Source: Fuscovulum sp.
GTDB taxonomy: Bacteria > Pseudomonadota > Alphaproteobacteria > Rhodobacterales > Rhodobacteraceae
Assembly (NCBI GenBank): GCA_035192965.1
Contig: CP136571.1
Span: 2,562,501 to 2,626,500, forward strand
Length of the DNA stretch: 64,000 nucleotides
Direction of reading: 5' to 3'
Part shown: positions 9,293-17,068 of the stretch, piece after piece
Numbering within the stretch: position 1 is the first letter of the stretch
Layout: each line of letters begins with the position of its first letter
Notes under the pieces: model-generated
Told to the model about the DNA's origin: nothing
Databases searched by the model: none
The model's input: the letters and a program-made list of their open reading frames with translations, nothing else
Translations under genes and position numbers: made by a program

Positions 9293-11761
9293 ATGTTCCT
9301 TGTCTTTCGCTGGATGTTGCGCCTGTTTACAGGGATGATCGTCCTGTCGCTGCTGGCGGGGGTGATCCTGTACTATTTCCTGTCGCGGTCCTTGCCGGAT
9401 TATGACGAGGATTTCGCGATTGCGGGCATTGCCGCCCCGGTCGAGATCGTGCGCAACAATGACAATGTGCCTCATATCTTTGGCGCGACGGATGCGGATG
9501 TGTTCTTTGCGCTGGGCTTTGCCCATGCGCAGGACCGGCTTTGGCAGATGACGATGCTGCGCCGCACGGTGCAGGGGCGGCTGTCCGAGGTGTTCGGCAA
9601 CCGCACGCTGCGGATTGATGAGCTGATGCGGCGTTATGACCTTTACGGTCTGGCGCAAAGTTCGGTCGCGGTGCAGGACGGGCCGACGCAGGCGGCGCTG
9701 GAGGCCTATGCGCGGGGCGTGAATGCCTGGATCGGGGAAGTGAACCGCGAGGCGCGGGGGCGCGGTGCGCCGGAACTGTTTCTGTTTTCCAACGAGATCG
9801 CAGCCTGGCAACCGGCGGATTCCATTGCCATCCTGAAGCTGATGGCGCTGCAACTGTCGGGGCAGTTGGAGAATGAGGTGTTGCGGGCGCGCGTCTCGCT
9901 TGTACTGCCCGAGGCGCGGGTGCTGGATATCCTGCCCGATGCGCCCGGCAGCGGCGTGACCGCCCTGCCCGAGTTTTCCAGCCTTGTACCGGGGGTTTCC
10001 CCCAGCCTTGAGCCGATCCGGCGCGCATCGAATGATGTGCTGTCGCCTTTTCCCACGCGGGAACTGGCCGGGGCGTCGAACGCTTGGGCGGCGGTGCCGG
10101 CCCGGTCGGCGGCGGGTGGATCGCTGCTGGCCAATGACCCGCATCTGGGGTTCACCGCGCCGACCGTGTGGTATCTGGCGCGGCTTGAACTGGCGGCAGG
10201 CGGCGTGATCGGCGGCACGATCCCCGGTATTCCGGCGGTGCTGGTGGGGCGGTCCGAGGCGCTGGGCTGGGGGCTGACATCGAGCTATCTGGATGATCAG
10301 GACCTGTTCATTGAAGAGGTGAATCCCAACAATCCGGAACAGTATCGCACCCCGGACGGGTGGAAAGATTTCGTCACCCGCCGGTCGATCATCACCGTCA
10401 AGGATGAGGCCCCGGTTACCATTACCCTGCGTTGGACGGATAACGGGCCGGTCCTGCCGGGGACGCACTACGACATCGCCTCGGTCACGCCGGGCGGGCA
10501 TGTCGCGGCGCTGTCATGGACGGCATTGACGGGTGAAGACACGTCGATGACGGCGGTGATCCGGATGATGGGGGCGGGTTCCGTGACCGAGGCCATGGAG
10601 ACGGGCCGTTTGGTCGTGGCACCAGCGCAGAATGTGATGCTGGCCGATCAGCGCGGGATTTCCATGCAGCTGATGGGTGCGATGCCCGCGCGCGACCCTG
10701 CCCACCAGAGCAAAGGGCGGATGCCGGTGCCCGGCTGGATCGCCGAGAACCGCTGGCAGGGCATTCTGCCCTATGAAGACAATCCGCGGGTGATGAACCC
10801 GACCTCGGGCTTGTTGGGCAATACCAACAACAAGACGGTGGACCGGCCATTTCCGTTGCACGTGTCCTATGACTGGGGCGATACGCAGCGCATCCAGCGC
10901 TGGCTGACGCTGATGCAGGCGCGCGAGGTGCATACACGCGAAAGCTTTATCGAGGCGCAGTTGGACACGGTGAGCTTTACGGCGCGGTCGCTGTTGCCGC
11001 TGATCGGAGCGGATCTGTGGTTCACGGGCGAGGCGGCGCCGGAAGGCACTCCGGAGCGCCTGCGCCAGCGGGCGCTGGAGATACTGGCGGCGTGGAATGG
11101 CGAGATGAGCGAGCATCTGCCGGAGCCGCTGATCTATCAGGCGTGGGTGCGGGCGTTGCAGGACCGGCTGATCCGCGATGATCTGGGGCCGCTGGCGGAT
11201 ACTTTCACGCATATCGAACCGCTGCTGATCGAGCGTGTCTATCGCAACGTGGACGGGGCCAGCATCTGGTGTGACGTGGTGCAATCGGCGGTGGTGGAAA
11301 GCTGCGCCGATCTGGCTCGGATCGCGCTGGATGAGGCGCTGCTGACCTTGCAGGAAACCTATGGGCCGAACCCGGAAAGCTGGCGCTGGGGCGACGCGCA
11401 TCAGGCGACGCATGACCATCCAGTTCTGGGGAACCTGCCGGTTTTCAGGTATTTCGTGAACATCCGCCAATCCACCAGCGGCGATGACCACACGCTGATG
11501 CGCGGCAAGACCAAGGGCGAAGGACCGGAGCCCTTCCTGAACGTGCATGGCGCGGGGTTCCGCGGGGTGTATGATTTTGCCGACCCGGACTCATCGGTCT
11601 TTATCACCTCGACCGGGCAATCGGGCCACCCGCTGAGCCGGTTCTATGATGATCTGGGCGAGTTGTGGCGGCGGGGCGAATATGTGCCCATGTCGCTGGA
11701 CCCCGAGCTTGCACGGGCGGCGGCGGTCGGCGTGACCGTACTGACACCTGCGGCGGAATAG
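9293..11761 (+). CDS. Penicillin acylase-family N-terminal nucleophile hydrolase
   Basis: The 822-residue precursor starts with one membrane anchor (about residues 10-30). The alpha-chain region contains 'DNVPHIFGATDADVFFALGFAHAQDRLWQM', typical of the family. The autocleavage site is G-A-S-N-A-W, which would free Ser262 as the N-terminal nucleophile of the beta chain. It is followed by the usual LLANDPHL block. Members hydrolyse amide bonds in beta-lactams, acyl-homoserine lactones or N-acyl amino acids. Quorum quenching is possible, but the substrate is not visible. The ATG at 9293 was chosen over upstream in-frame codons because it directly precedes the anchor. The neighbours give no pathway hint. 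Confidence 0.88.
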   Translation: MFLVFRWMLRLFTGMIVLSLLAGVILYYFLSRSLPDYDEDFAIAGIAAPVEIVRNNDNVPHIFGATDADVFFALGFAHAQDRLWQMTMLRRTVQGRLSEVFGNRTLRIDELMRRYDLYGLAQSSVAVQDGPTQAALEAYARGVNAWIGEVNREARGRGAPELFLFSNEIAAWQPADSIAILKLMALQLSGQLENEVLRARVSLVLPEARVLDILPDAPGSGVTALPEFSSLVPGVSPSLEPIRRASNDVLSPFPTRELAGASNAWAAVPARSAAGGSLLANDPHLGFTAPTVWYLARLELAAGGVIGGTIPGIPAVLVGRSEALGWGLTSSYLDDQDLFIEEVNPNNPEQYRTPDGWKDFVTRRSIITVKDEAPVTITLRWTDNGPVLPGTHYDIASVTPGGHVAALSWTALTGEDTSMTAVIRMMGAGSVTEAMETGRLVVAPAQNVMLADQRGISMQLMGAMPARDPAHQSKGRMPVPGWIAENRWQGILPYEDNPRVMNPTSGLLGNTNNKTVDRPFPLHVSYDWGDTQRIQRWLTLMQAREVHTRESFIEAQLDTVSFTARSLLPLIGADLWFTGEAAPEGTPERLRQRALEILAAWNGEMSEHLPEPLIYQAWVRALQDRLIRDDLGPLADTFTHIEPLLIERVYRNVDGASIWCDVVQSAVVESCADLARIALDEALLTLQETYGPNPESWRWGDAHQATHDHPVLGNLPVFRYFVNIRQSTSGDDHTLMRGKTKGEGPEPFLNVHGAGFRGVYDFADPDSSVFITSTGQSGHPLSRFYDDLGELWRRGEYVPMSLDPELARAAAVGVTVLTPAAE

Positions 11762-11851
11762 TCCCCCCTGCCCCAAACTGTTCCGGCCTGACGCTTGACC
11801 TTTCGCCGCCGCGCAACATTATTGCGTGACGGCGGGGATCAAGGAAAAAAG

Positions 11852-12673
11852 ATGACCGAAGCATTCGGCGCATGGGTGGGCCGGGTCGAAGAGGCCCGTG
11901 ACGAGATCACGGCGCGGCAAGCGCGGCAGATGGCGGCCACGCTGGGGGTTTCCGGCGATTTTGCCCCAGGCGCGGCGCTGCCGCCGCTGTGGCATTGGAT
12001 GGGATGGACGCCCGAAGCGGCGATGGCCGAACTGGGCACAGACGGGCATCCGGCGCGGGGCGGGTTTTTGCCGCCGGTGCCGCTGGAGCGGCGAATGTGG
12101 GCAGGCGGGCGGCTGCGGTTTCTGGCCCCGCTGCGGATCGGAGAGCCGCTTTATCGGCGGTCAGAAATCCTGAAGGTTTCGGAAAAGACCGGTACGACGG
12201 GGCGGATGGTGTTCGTCACTGTGCGCCACGATGTGCATGGCGCGGCCGGGTTGGCGGTGGAGGAAGAACAGGACATCGTTTTCATCGCCATGCCGGAGCG
12301 GTTTACCCCGCCGCCGCCCGTCAGCGCGCCTGCGTCGGAGTGGTCAGAGTCGGTGGTGATGGATGAGGTGCGCCTGTTTCGCTATTCGGCGCTGACCTTC
12401 AACGCGCATCGCATCCATTTCGACCTGCCCTATGCGACGGGGGTGGAGAAATACCCCGGTCTGGTGGTGCATGGGCCGATGCAGGCGATGCTGTTGATGG
12501 AGGCGGCACGCGCGCGGCGTGGCGGGGCGGTGCCGGCAGGATACAGGTTCCGGGGGGTTCGGCCGCTGTTCCATTTCGATGCGCTGACCCTGCAAGGCAC
12601 GGGCGATGCGGTGGCGACGGTGAATGGCGATGGTCTGGTCTGCATGCAGGCCGAACTGGCCTGGGAGGGCTGA
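11852..12673 (+). CDS. MaoC-like (FAS1-type) acyl-CoA dehydratase, mesaconyl-C4-CoA hydratase-like
   Basis: The 273-residue protein is a double hot-dog hydratase. The N-terminal half has LPPLWHWMGWTPE and 'RRMWAGGRLRFLAPLRIGEPL'. The C-terminal half has the active-site segment 'RYSALTFNAHRIHFDLPYA' with the catalytic N-x-H-x-I-H pattern and then 'GLVVHGPMQAMLL'. This arrangement is shared by mesaconyl-C4-CoA hydratases and other FAS1-like dehydratases. The ATG at 11852 follows an AAGGAAAAAAG ribosome site. Its stop is three bases before the CoA-transferase ATG, so the two probably act on the same CoA thioester, perhaps C5 branched dicarboxylates such as mesaconate or itaconate. That last point is inference. 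Confidence 0.8.
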   Translation: MTEAFGAWVGRVEEARDEITARQARQMAATLGVSGDFAPGAALPPLWHWMGWTPEAAMAELGTDGHPARGGFLPPVPLERRMWAGGRLRFLAPLRIGEPLYRRSEILKVSEKTGTTGRMVFVTVRHDVHGAAGLAVEEEQDIVFIAMPERFTPPPPVSAPASEWSESVVMDEVRLFRYSALTFNAHRIHFDLPYATGVEKYPGLVVHGPMQAMLLMEAARARRGGAVPAGYRFRGVRPLFHFDALTLQGTGDAVATVNGDGLVCMQAELAWEG

Positions 12674-12676
12674 TTG

Positions 12677-13915
12677 ATGGCGGGCGTGCTGGCGGGAATG
12701 CGGGTGGTGGAGGGATCGGCCTTTGTGGCGGTGCCGCTGGCGGGGATGACACTGGCGCAGATGGGGGCGGATGTGATCCGCTTTGACCGCCCGCAGGGGG
12801 GGCTGGACGCGCATCGCTGGCCCGTGACGAAAGACGGGGCGAGCCTGTTCTGGGCGGGAATGAACAAGGGCAAGCGGTCACTGGCGGTGGATATGTCACG
12901 GCCCGAGGGGCAGGAGATCGTGGCCGAATTGATCTGCGCGCCGGGGCCGGATGCGGGGATGTTCCTGACCAATCTGCGCGCGCGGGGCTGGATGGATTAC
13001 CCCGCGTTGCAGGCGCGGCGGGAGGACCTGATTATGGTGTCGTTGACTGGCACGCGCCGGGGCGAGCCTGCCGTGGATTACACGGTGAACCCGTCGCTGG
13101 GCTTTCCCATGGCCACCGGGGCGGAAGGATCGACGGAGCCTGTGGCGCATGTGCTGCCCGCCTGGGATTGCATCGCAGGAGGCATGGTGGTGAACGCGCT
13201 GCTGGCGGCAGAGCGGCATCGTTTGCGCACGGGCAAGGGGCAGTTGGCGGAACTGTCGCTGAAGGACGTGGCGGCGGCGATGATGGCAAACCTTGGGATC
13301 GTGGGTGAGGTGGTGGCCAATGGGGTGGACCGGGCCAAGGCGGGCAATGCGCTTTACGGCGCCTATGGGCAGGATTTTGTGTTGGCCTGCGGGACGCGGG
13401 TGATGGTGGTGGGCCTGACCGACAGGCAATGGCGTGGGCTGGTCAAAGTGACCGAGAACGAGGCCGCGATAGCAGCGCTTTCGCAGCGATTGGGGATGGA
13501 CCTGCGGCAGGAAGGCAACCGCTGGCTGGCGCGAAAGGAGATCACGGCGGTTCTGGAACCGTGGTTTGCCGCGCGGCAACTGGCAGAGTTGGCGGCACTG
13601 TTTGACGGGGCGGGGCTGACCTGGTCAGTCTTTCGCAGCTTTGCGGGGGCGGTGGCCGAGGACCCGGACCTGTCGTCCGACAATCCGATGTTCGCGATGC
13701 TGGATCAGCCGGGGATCGGGCGGTTGCCGGTGCCGGGATCGCCGGTGGCGTTTTCTGCCTTTGCCCGCATGGGGCCTGTCGCGGCCCCCGTGCTGGGGGA
13801 GCATACCGAAGAGATATTGGGTGATCTGCTGGGGCTTGGGGCGGGGCAGATCGGCAAGTTGATGGATGCAGGCGTGGTGGCGCAGGGGACCAGACCGGCG
13901 GTGCGCGCGGCCTGA
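12677..13915 (+). CDS. Family III CoA-transferase (CaiB/BaiF)
   Basis: The 412-residue protein has the N-terminal pattern 'VLAGMRVVEGSAFVAVPLAGMTLAQMGADVIR' and the later PAWDCIAGGM, where Asp164 matches the catalytic aspartate that forms the acyl-anhydride intermediate in formyl-CoA transferase. It also has the ending 'PVLGEHTEEIL' typical of the family. A TTG at 12674 could also be read as a start, but the ATG at 12677 is preferred. It pairs with the dehydratase just upstream, an arrangement also seen for mesaconyl-CoA C1-C4 transferase and its hydratase. The actual acids exchanged are not known. It ends 16 bases from the convergent reductase gene. Confidence 0.87.
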   Translation: MAGVLAGMRVVEGSAFVAVPLAGMTLAQMGADVIRFDRPQGGLDAHRWPVTKDGASLFWAGMNKGKRSLAVDMSRPEGQEIVAELICAPGPDAGMFLTNLRARGWMDYPALQARREDLIMVSLTGTRRGEPAVDYTVNPSLGFPMATGAEGSTEPVAHVLPAWDCIAGGMVVNALLAAERHRLRTGKGQLAELSLKDVAAAMMANLGIVGEVVANGVDRAKAGNALYGAYGQDFVLACGTRVMVVGLTDRQWRGLVKVTENEAAIAALSQRLGMDLRQEGNRWLARKEITAVLEPWFAARQLAELAALFDGAGLTWSVFRSFAGAVAEDPDLSSDNPMFAMLDQPGIGRLPVPGSPVAFSAFARMGPVAAPVLGEHTEEILGDLLGLGAGQIGKLMDAGVVAQGTRPAVRAA

Positions 13916-13930
13916 TCCCCTGCCCGACTG

Positions 13931-14770
13931 TCAGACCAGCGCAGCCGCGACCGTCACGGCCATCGGTGTGGTGGGCCGCCCGATCAGGCGCGACAGGGTG
14001 CGGCTGTCATCAAACAGCGCGCCCTTGCCTGCCTGAACGTCGCTGTCGGCCAGCACATAGGCAAAGCCCGCCGGAAGGCCGAAGGATTCCAGGATGCCGG
14101 CATAGGTGTCGGGCGGCAGGTCGTTATACGGAATGGTCTTGCCGGTGAGGCGCGACACTTCGGCTGCCATGTCGGCATAGGAATAGGTGGCGTCGCCTGC
14201 CAGTTCGTAGATGGCATTGTCATGGCCGGAGGTCGCAGCAGTGGCAGCAATCGCATCGGCGTAATCGGCGCGGGCGGCCGAGGAGAAGCGCCCTGCCCCG
14301 GCAGAGCCGATCATCGCGCCGGCGGCGATGGCTCCACCCAGACTGCCGGTGTGGTTTTCGGTGTACCAGCCGTTGCGCAGGATCGTATAGGTCAGGCCCG
14401 AAGCGAGGATGGCTTCTTCGGTGGCCTTGTGATCGGCAGCGAGCAGCATGGTCGACTTCGTGGCGTTCAGCAGGCTGGTATAGAGGATGCGGCCCACGCC
14501 TGCGGCCTTGGCGGCGGCGATGACATTGCGGTGCTGGCCTGCGCGGTCGTCGAAATCGTTGGACGAGATCAGGACCAGCGTGGTGACGCCCTTGAGCGCC
14601 GGGGCGAGCGTTTCAATTGCCTTGTAATCGAAAGCGCGGGCTTCGACGCCGAGATCGGCAGCTTTGGCCGGATCGCGGACAAGGGCGATGGGGGATTGGC
14701 CGCGGGCCTTGAGGGCGCCGATGGCAAGGCGGCCAAGTTGGCCGGTGGCACCGGTGATGGCGATGGTCAT
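13931..14770 (-). CDS. NmrA-like NAD(P)H:quinone oxidoreductase (QorB/YtfG type)
   Basis: The 279-residue protein is an atypical short-chain dehydrogenase with the NADPH-binding motif TGATGQLG at residues 7-14. The conserved pieces 'LVLISSNDFDDRAGQHRNVIAAAKAAGV' and 'LRNGWYTENH' are found in E. coli QorB (YtfG). QorB reduces quinones with NADPH. The gene is divergent from an HxlR regulator, the same pairing as ytfG and ytfH in E. coli, so it is probably induced by quinone or electrophile stress. The 105-base gap holds matching half-sites for that regulator. Confidence 0.85.
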   Translation of the reverse strand: MTIAITGATGQLGRLAIGALKARGQSPIALVRDPAKAADLGVEARAFDYKAIETLAPALKGVTTLVLISSNDFDDRAGQHRNVIAAAKAAGVGRILYTSLLNATKSTMLLAADHKATEEAILASGLTYTILRNGWYTENHTGSLGGAIAAGAMIGSAGAGRFSSAARADYADAIAATAATSGHDNAIYELAGDATYSYADMAAEVSRLTGKTIPYNDLPPDTYAGILESFGLPAGFAYVLADSDVQAGKGALFDDSRTLSRLIGRPTTPMAVTVAAALV

Positions 14771-14812
14771 GGGACTCTCCGTTCATTGACTATGGGCAGG
14801 AGATGGCGGGTT

Positions 14813-14849
14813 TACTTACGAAAAGGAAGTACGTACATTTAGGTAAGTA
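14813..14849. promoter_or_regulatory. Candidate HxlR operator in the QorB/HxlR divergent promoter
   Basis: TACTTAC (14813-14819) and GTAAGTA (14843-14849) form a perfect 7-bp inverted repeat. Between them lies GTACGTAC (14829-14836), which matches each arm at six of seven bases. The region therefore offers three evenly arranged TAC(T/G)TAC-type half-sites in the space shared by both genes. HxlR dimers usually bind such short inverted repeats. Confidence 0.6.
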
Positions 14850-14875
14850 TCCACTTTCTGCGCACAGGGCCTGTG

Positions 14876-15262
14876 ATGAAGGACTTTCCGTTGCCGACAA
14901 GCATTCCGCCATCCGCGCACACGCCAAATGTGCTGCATCCGGCCTGCCCGTCGCGGCAGGTGCTGGGGCATCTGACCAGCCGTTGGGGGGCTTTGATCCT
15001 TGTGGCGCTGGCGGGCAAGACCCTGCGCTTTTCGGCGTTGCGCCGCGCGTTGGGGGATGTGAGCGAGCGGATGCTGGCCCAGACCCTGCAAGGGTTGGAG
15101 GCAGATGGCATGGTGCGGCGGGTGGCCCATGACGTGGTGCCGCCGCATGTGGATTATTCGCTGACCGAGATCGGCGAGGAAGCGGCGGGTCTGGTGACGG
15201 GGCTTGCGCAATGGGTGGAGCGGCGATTGCCGGAGATTCTGGCACGGCGTGGCGCATGTTGA
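14876..15262 (+). CDS. HxlR-family transcriptional regulator (QorR/YtfH-like)
   Basis: The 128-residue winged-helix protein has the HxlR core 'GHLTSRWGALILVALAGKTLRFSALRRALGDVSERMLAQTLQGLEADGMVRR'. It also has a single cysteine in HPACPSRQVL (residue 24), at the position used for redox or quinone sensing in several HxlR regulators such as QorR and YodB. It probably represses the divergent QorB-like gene and itself, with release when that cysteine is modified. The ATG at 14876 is preferred over the overlapping GTG at 14873. The sensing role is inferred from the family and from the gene pairing. Confidence 0.85.
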   Translation: MKDFPLPTSIPPSAHTPNVLHPACPSRQVLGHLTSRWGALILVALAGKTLRFSALRRALGDVSERMLAQTLQGLEADGMVRRVAHDVVPPHVDYSLTEIGEEAAGLVTGLAQWVERRLPEILARRGAC

Positions 15263-15270
15263 GGGTGTGA

Positions 15271-15322
15271 CCGGGGGCCAGCCCCCGGACCCCCCGGATA
15301 CTTGGGCAGAGAAGATGGGGGA
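15271..15322 (+). repeat. Dispersed GC-rich intergenic repeat, copy 2
   Basis: A CCGGGGG-CCA-GCCCCCGG hairpin is followed by ACCCCCCGGATACTTGG and GCAGAGAAGATGGGG. It fills the gap between the convergent HxlR and hflX genes. The tail matches copy 1 (minus strand, 7531-7581) closely and copy 3 (29617-29669) partly. Confidence 0.65.
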
Positions 15323-15340
15323 AGTGCCAAGTGGCCAGGA

Positions 15341-16639
15341 TCAGCCGAGATCGCGGTAGCGTTTCTCTTGCCGGGCGGTCCAGCGGACGGCGACGGCAAA
15401 GCCGGTGTCAGTAGGGGTTTCCGACAGCACGACACCTTCGGCATAGAGCCACGCGCGGCGGCGGCCATCGGTGAAGGGTACGGCGAAGGTGCGGTCGGTC
15501 TTTTCTTCATCAAAGGCGGCAGAGACGGCGTCAAGCAGGCGGTCGATGCCTTCGCCGGTAAGCGCGGATACGGGAAAGACGCGGTCGCGGGTGGCTGCCT
15601 GCTGGGTGAGCGCCTCGCGCTGCGCGGCGTCGACCAGATCGAGCTTGTTCCAGATTTCGAACTGCGGCGTGGCGGGGCCAACGCCCAAGGATTGCAGGAT
15701 TTCGGCCACATCGGCGGCCTGTTCGTTGGTTTCCGGATGCGCGATGTCGCGGACGTGGAGGATGAGATCGGCCTCCAGCACCTCTTCCAGCGTGGCGCGG
15801 AAGGCGGCGACAAGCTGGGTCGGCAGGTCGGAGATGAAGCCCACGGTATCGGACAGGATCACTTTGCGCCCGGATGGCAGGGTGACGCCGCGCATGGTGG
15901 GATCGAGCGTGGCGAAGAGCATGTCCTTGGCCAGCACCTCGGCCCCTGTGGCGCGGTTGAAGAGCGTGCTTTTTCCAGCGTTGGTGTAGCCAACAAGCGC
16001 CACGATGGGGAACGGCACCTTGCGGCGGGCGGCGCGGTGAAGCTCGCGGGTTTTCACCACCTTGTCCAACTGGCGCTTCAGGCGGATCACCTGATCGTCG
16101 ATGGCGCGGCGGTCTGCTTCGATCTGCGTCTCGCCGGGGCCGCCGACAAAGCCGAAACCGCCGCGCTGACGTTCGAGGTGGGTCCAGGCGCGGACAAGAC
16201 GGGTGCGTTGATAGCTGAGCGCGGCGAGTTCGACTTGCAACACGCCTTCGCGGGTGCGGGCACGGTCGGCGAAAATCTCAAGGATCAGGCCAGTCCGGTC
16301 GAGCAGTTTGACGCCCCATTCCTTTTCCAGATTGCGTTGCTGCACGGGGGAAACAGGCCCGTCGACCAGCACGAGGGCGATGTCTTCGGCCTTGAAGCGG
16401 GCCTTGAGATCATCGACCTTGCCAGAGCCAAACAGCATGCCGGGATGCAGGCGCGGCAGGCGGATCACCTCGCCCCCCACGACATCCAGTTCCGGCAGGG
16501 CATTGGCGAGGCTGATCGCCTCGGCCAGCCCATGTTCGGGCAGACGGCGCGATTTGGCAGAGCGGATGTCGGGATGCAGGACAAAGGCCCGCGTGGCGCG
16601 GGCCGCAGTAGAGCGGTCACGTTCAACCCGCTCGGTCAA
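15341..16639 (-). CDS. hflX: GTPase HflX
   Basis: The 432-residue protein is a ribosome-associated GTPase that splits stalled or hibernating ribosomes. The N-terminal HflX domain has 'LHPGMLFGSGKVDDL' and 'RTGLILEIFADRARTREG'. The GTPase domain shows GYTNAGKSTLFN (P-loop), DTVGFISDLP (G3) and NKLD (G4). The first usable start is a TTG at 16639. The frame continues upstream without ATG, GTG or TTG through an acidic stretch into hfq, so the true start may be this TTG or a CTG near 16678. It lies 41 bases after hfq, and the hfq-hflX pairing is conserved in proteobacteria. Confidence 0.93.
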   Translation of the reverse strand: MTERVERDRSTAARATRAFVLHPDIRSAKSRRLPEHGLAEAISLANALPELDVVGGEVIRLPRLHPGMLFGSGKVDDLKARFKAEDIALVLVDGPVSPVQQRNLEKEWGVKLLDRTGLILEIFADRARTREGVLQVELAALSYQRTRLVRAWTHLERQRGGFGFVGGPGETQIEADRRAIDDQVIRLKRQLDKVVKTRELHRAARRKVPFPIVALVGYTNAGKSTLFNRATGAEVLAKDMLFATLDPTMRGVTLPSGRKVILSDTVGFISDLPTQLVAAFRATLEEVLEADLILHVRDIAHPETNEQAADVAEILQSLGVGPATPQFEIWNKLDLVDAAQREALTQQAATRDRVFPVSALTGEGIDRLLDAVSAAFDEEKTDRTFAVPFTDGRRRAWLYAEGVVLSETPTDTGFAVAVRWTARQEKRYRDLG

Positions 16640-16680
16640 GAGCGGGAGATCGTCATCCTCGTCTTCGGGGCGGTCTGAAA

Positions 16681-16914
16681 TCAGTCTTCGCCTTCATAGA
16701 GGTTGATCGGCGCGCCGGGCATGATGGTGGAAATCGCATGCTTGTAGACAAGCTGCGACTGCCCATCGCGGCGCAGAAGAACGCAAAAATTGTCAAACCA
16801 AGTGATTACACCCTGAAGCTTGACCCCGTTGATCAGGAAAATCGTCACCGGAACCTTGGCTTTTCGGACGTGATTGAGAAAGGCGTCCTGCAAATTCTGT
16901 TTATCGCCGGCCAT
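16681..16914 (-). CDS. hfq: RNA chaperone Hfq
   Basis: The 77-residue protein has both Sm motifs: '[23 protein letters not shown]' (Sm1) and '[10 protein letters not shown]' (Sm2), with the NLQ-type start '[10 protein letters not shown]'. Hfq hexamers pair small RNAs with mRNAs; in Rhodobacter they affect photosynthesis and stress genes. Only the short alphaproteobacterial C-terminal tail is present. A 154-base gap separates it from trkH, so it may have its own promoter and lead into hflX. Confidence 0.97.
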   Translation of the reverse strand: MAGDKQNLQDAFLNHVRKAKVPVTIFLINGVKLQGVITWFDNFCVLLRRDGQSQLVYKHAISTIMPGAPINLYEGED

Positions 16915-17068
16915 TTTTGTCTTTGCCTTTGTTATTGGTCTTGTCGCGCAGGTTGGACACCCGTTCCCTCAGCCCGGGCTGCCGTCCAACGGAACAAAGT
17001 ATGTAATGCCTTGCAGACAGTTTCCAGCCCAAAAACAGAGTTTTAGATGCCTGTTACAGGGCTGCCTC

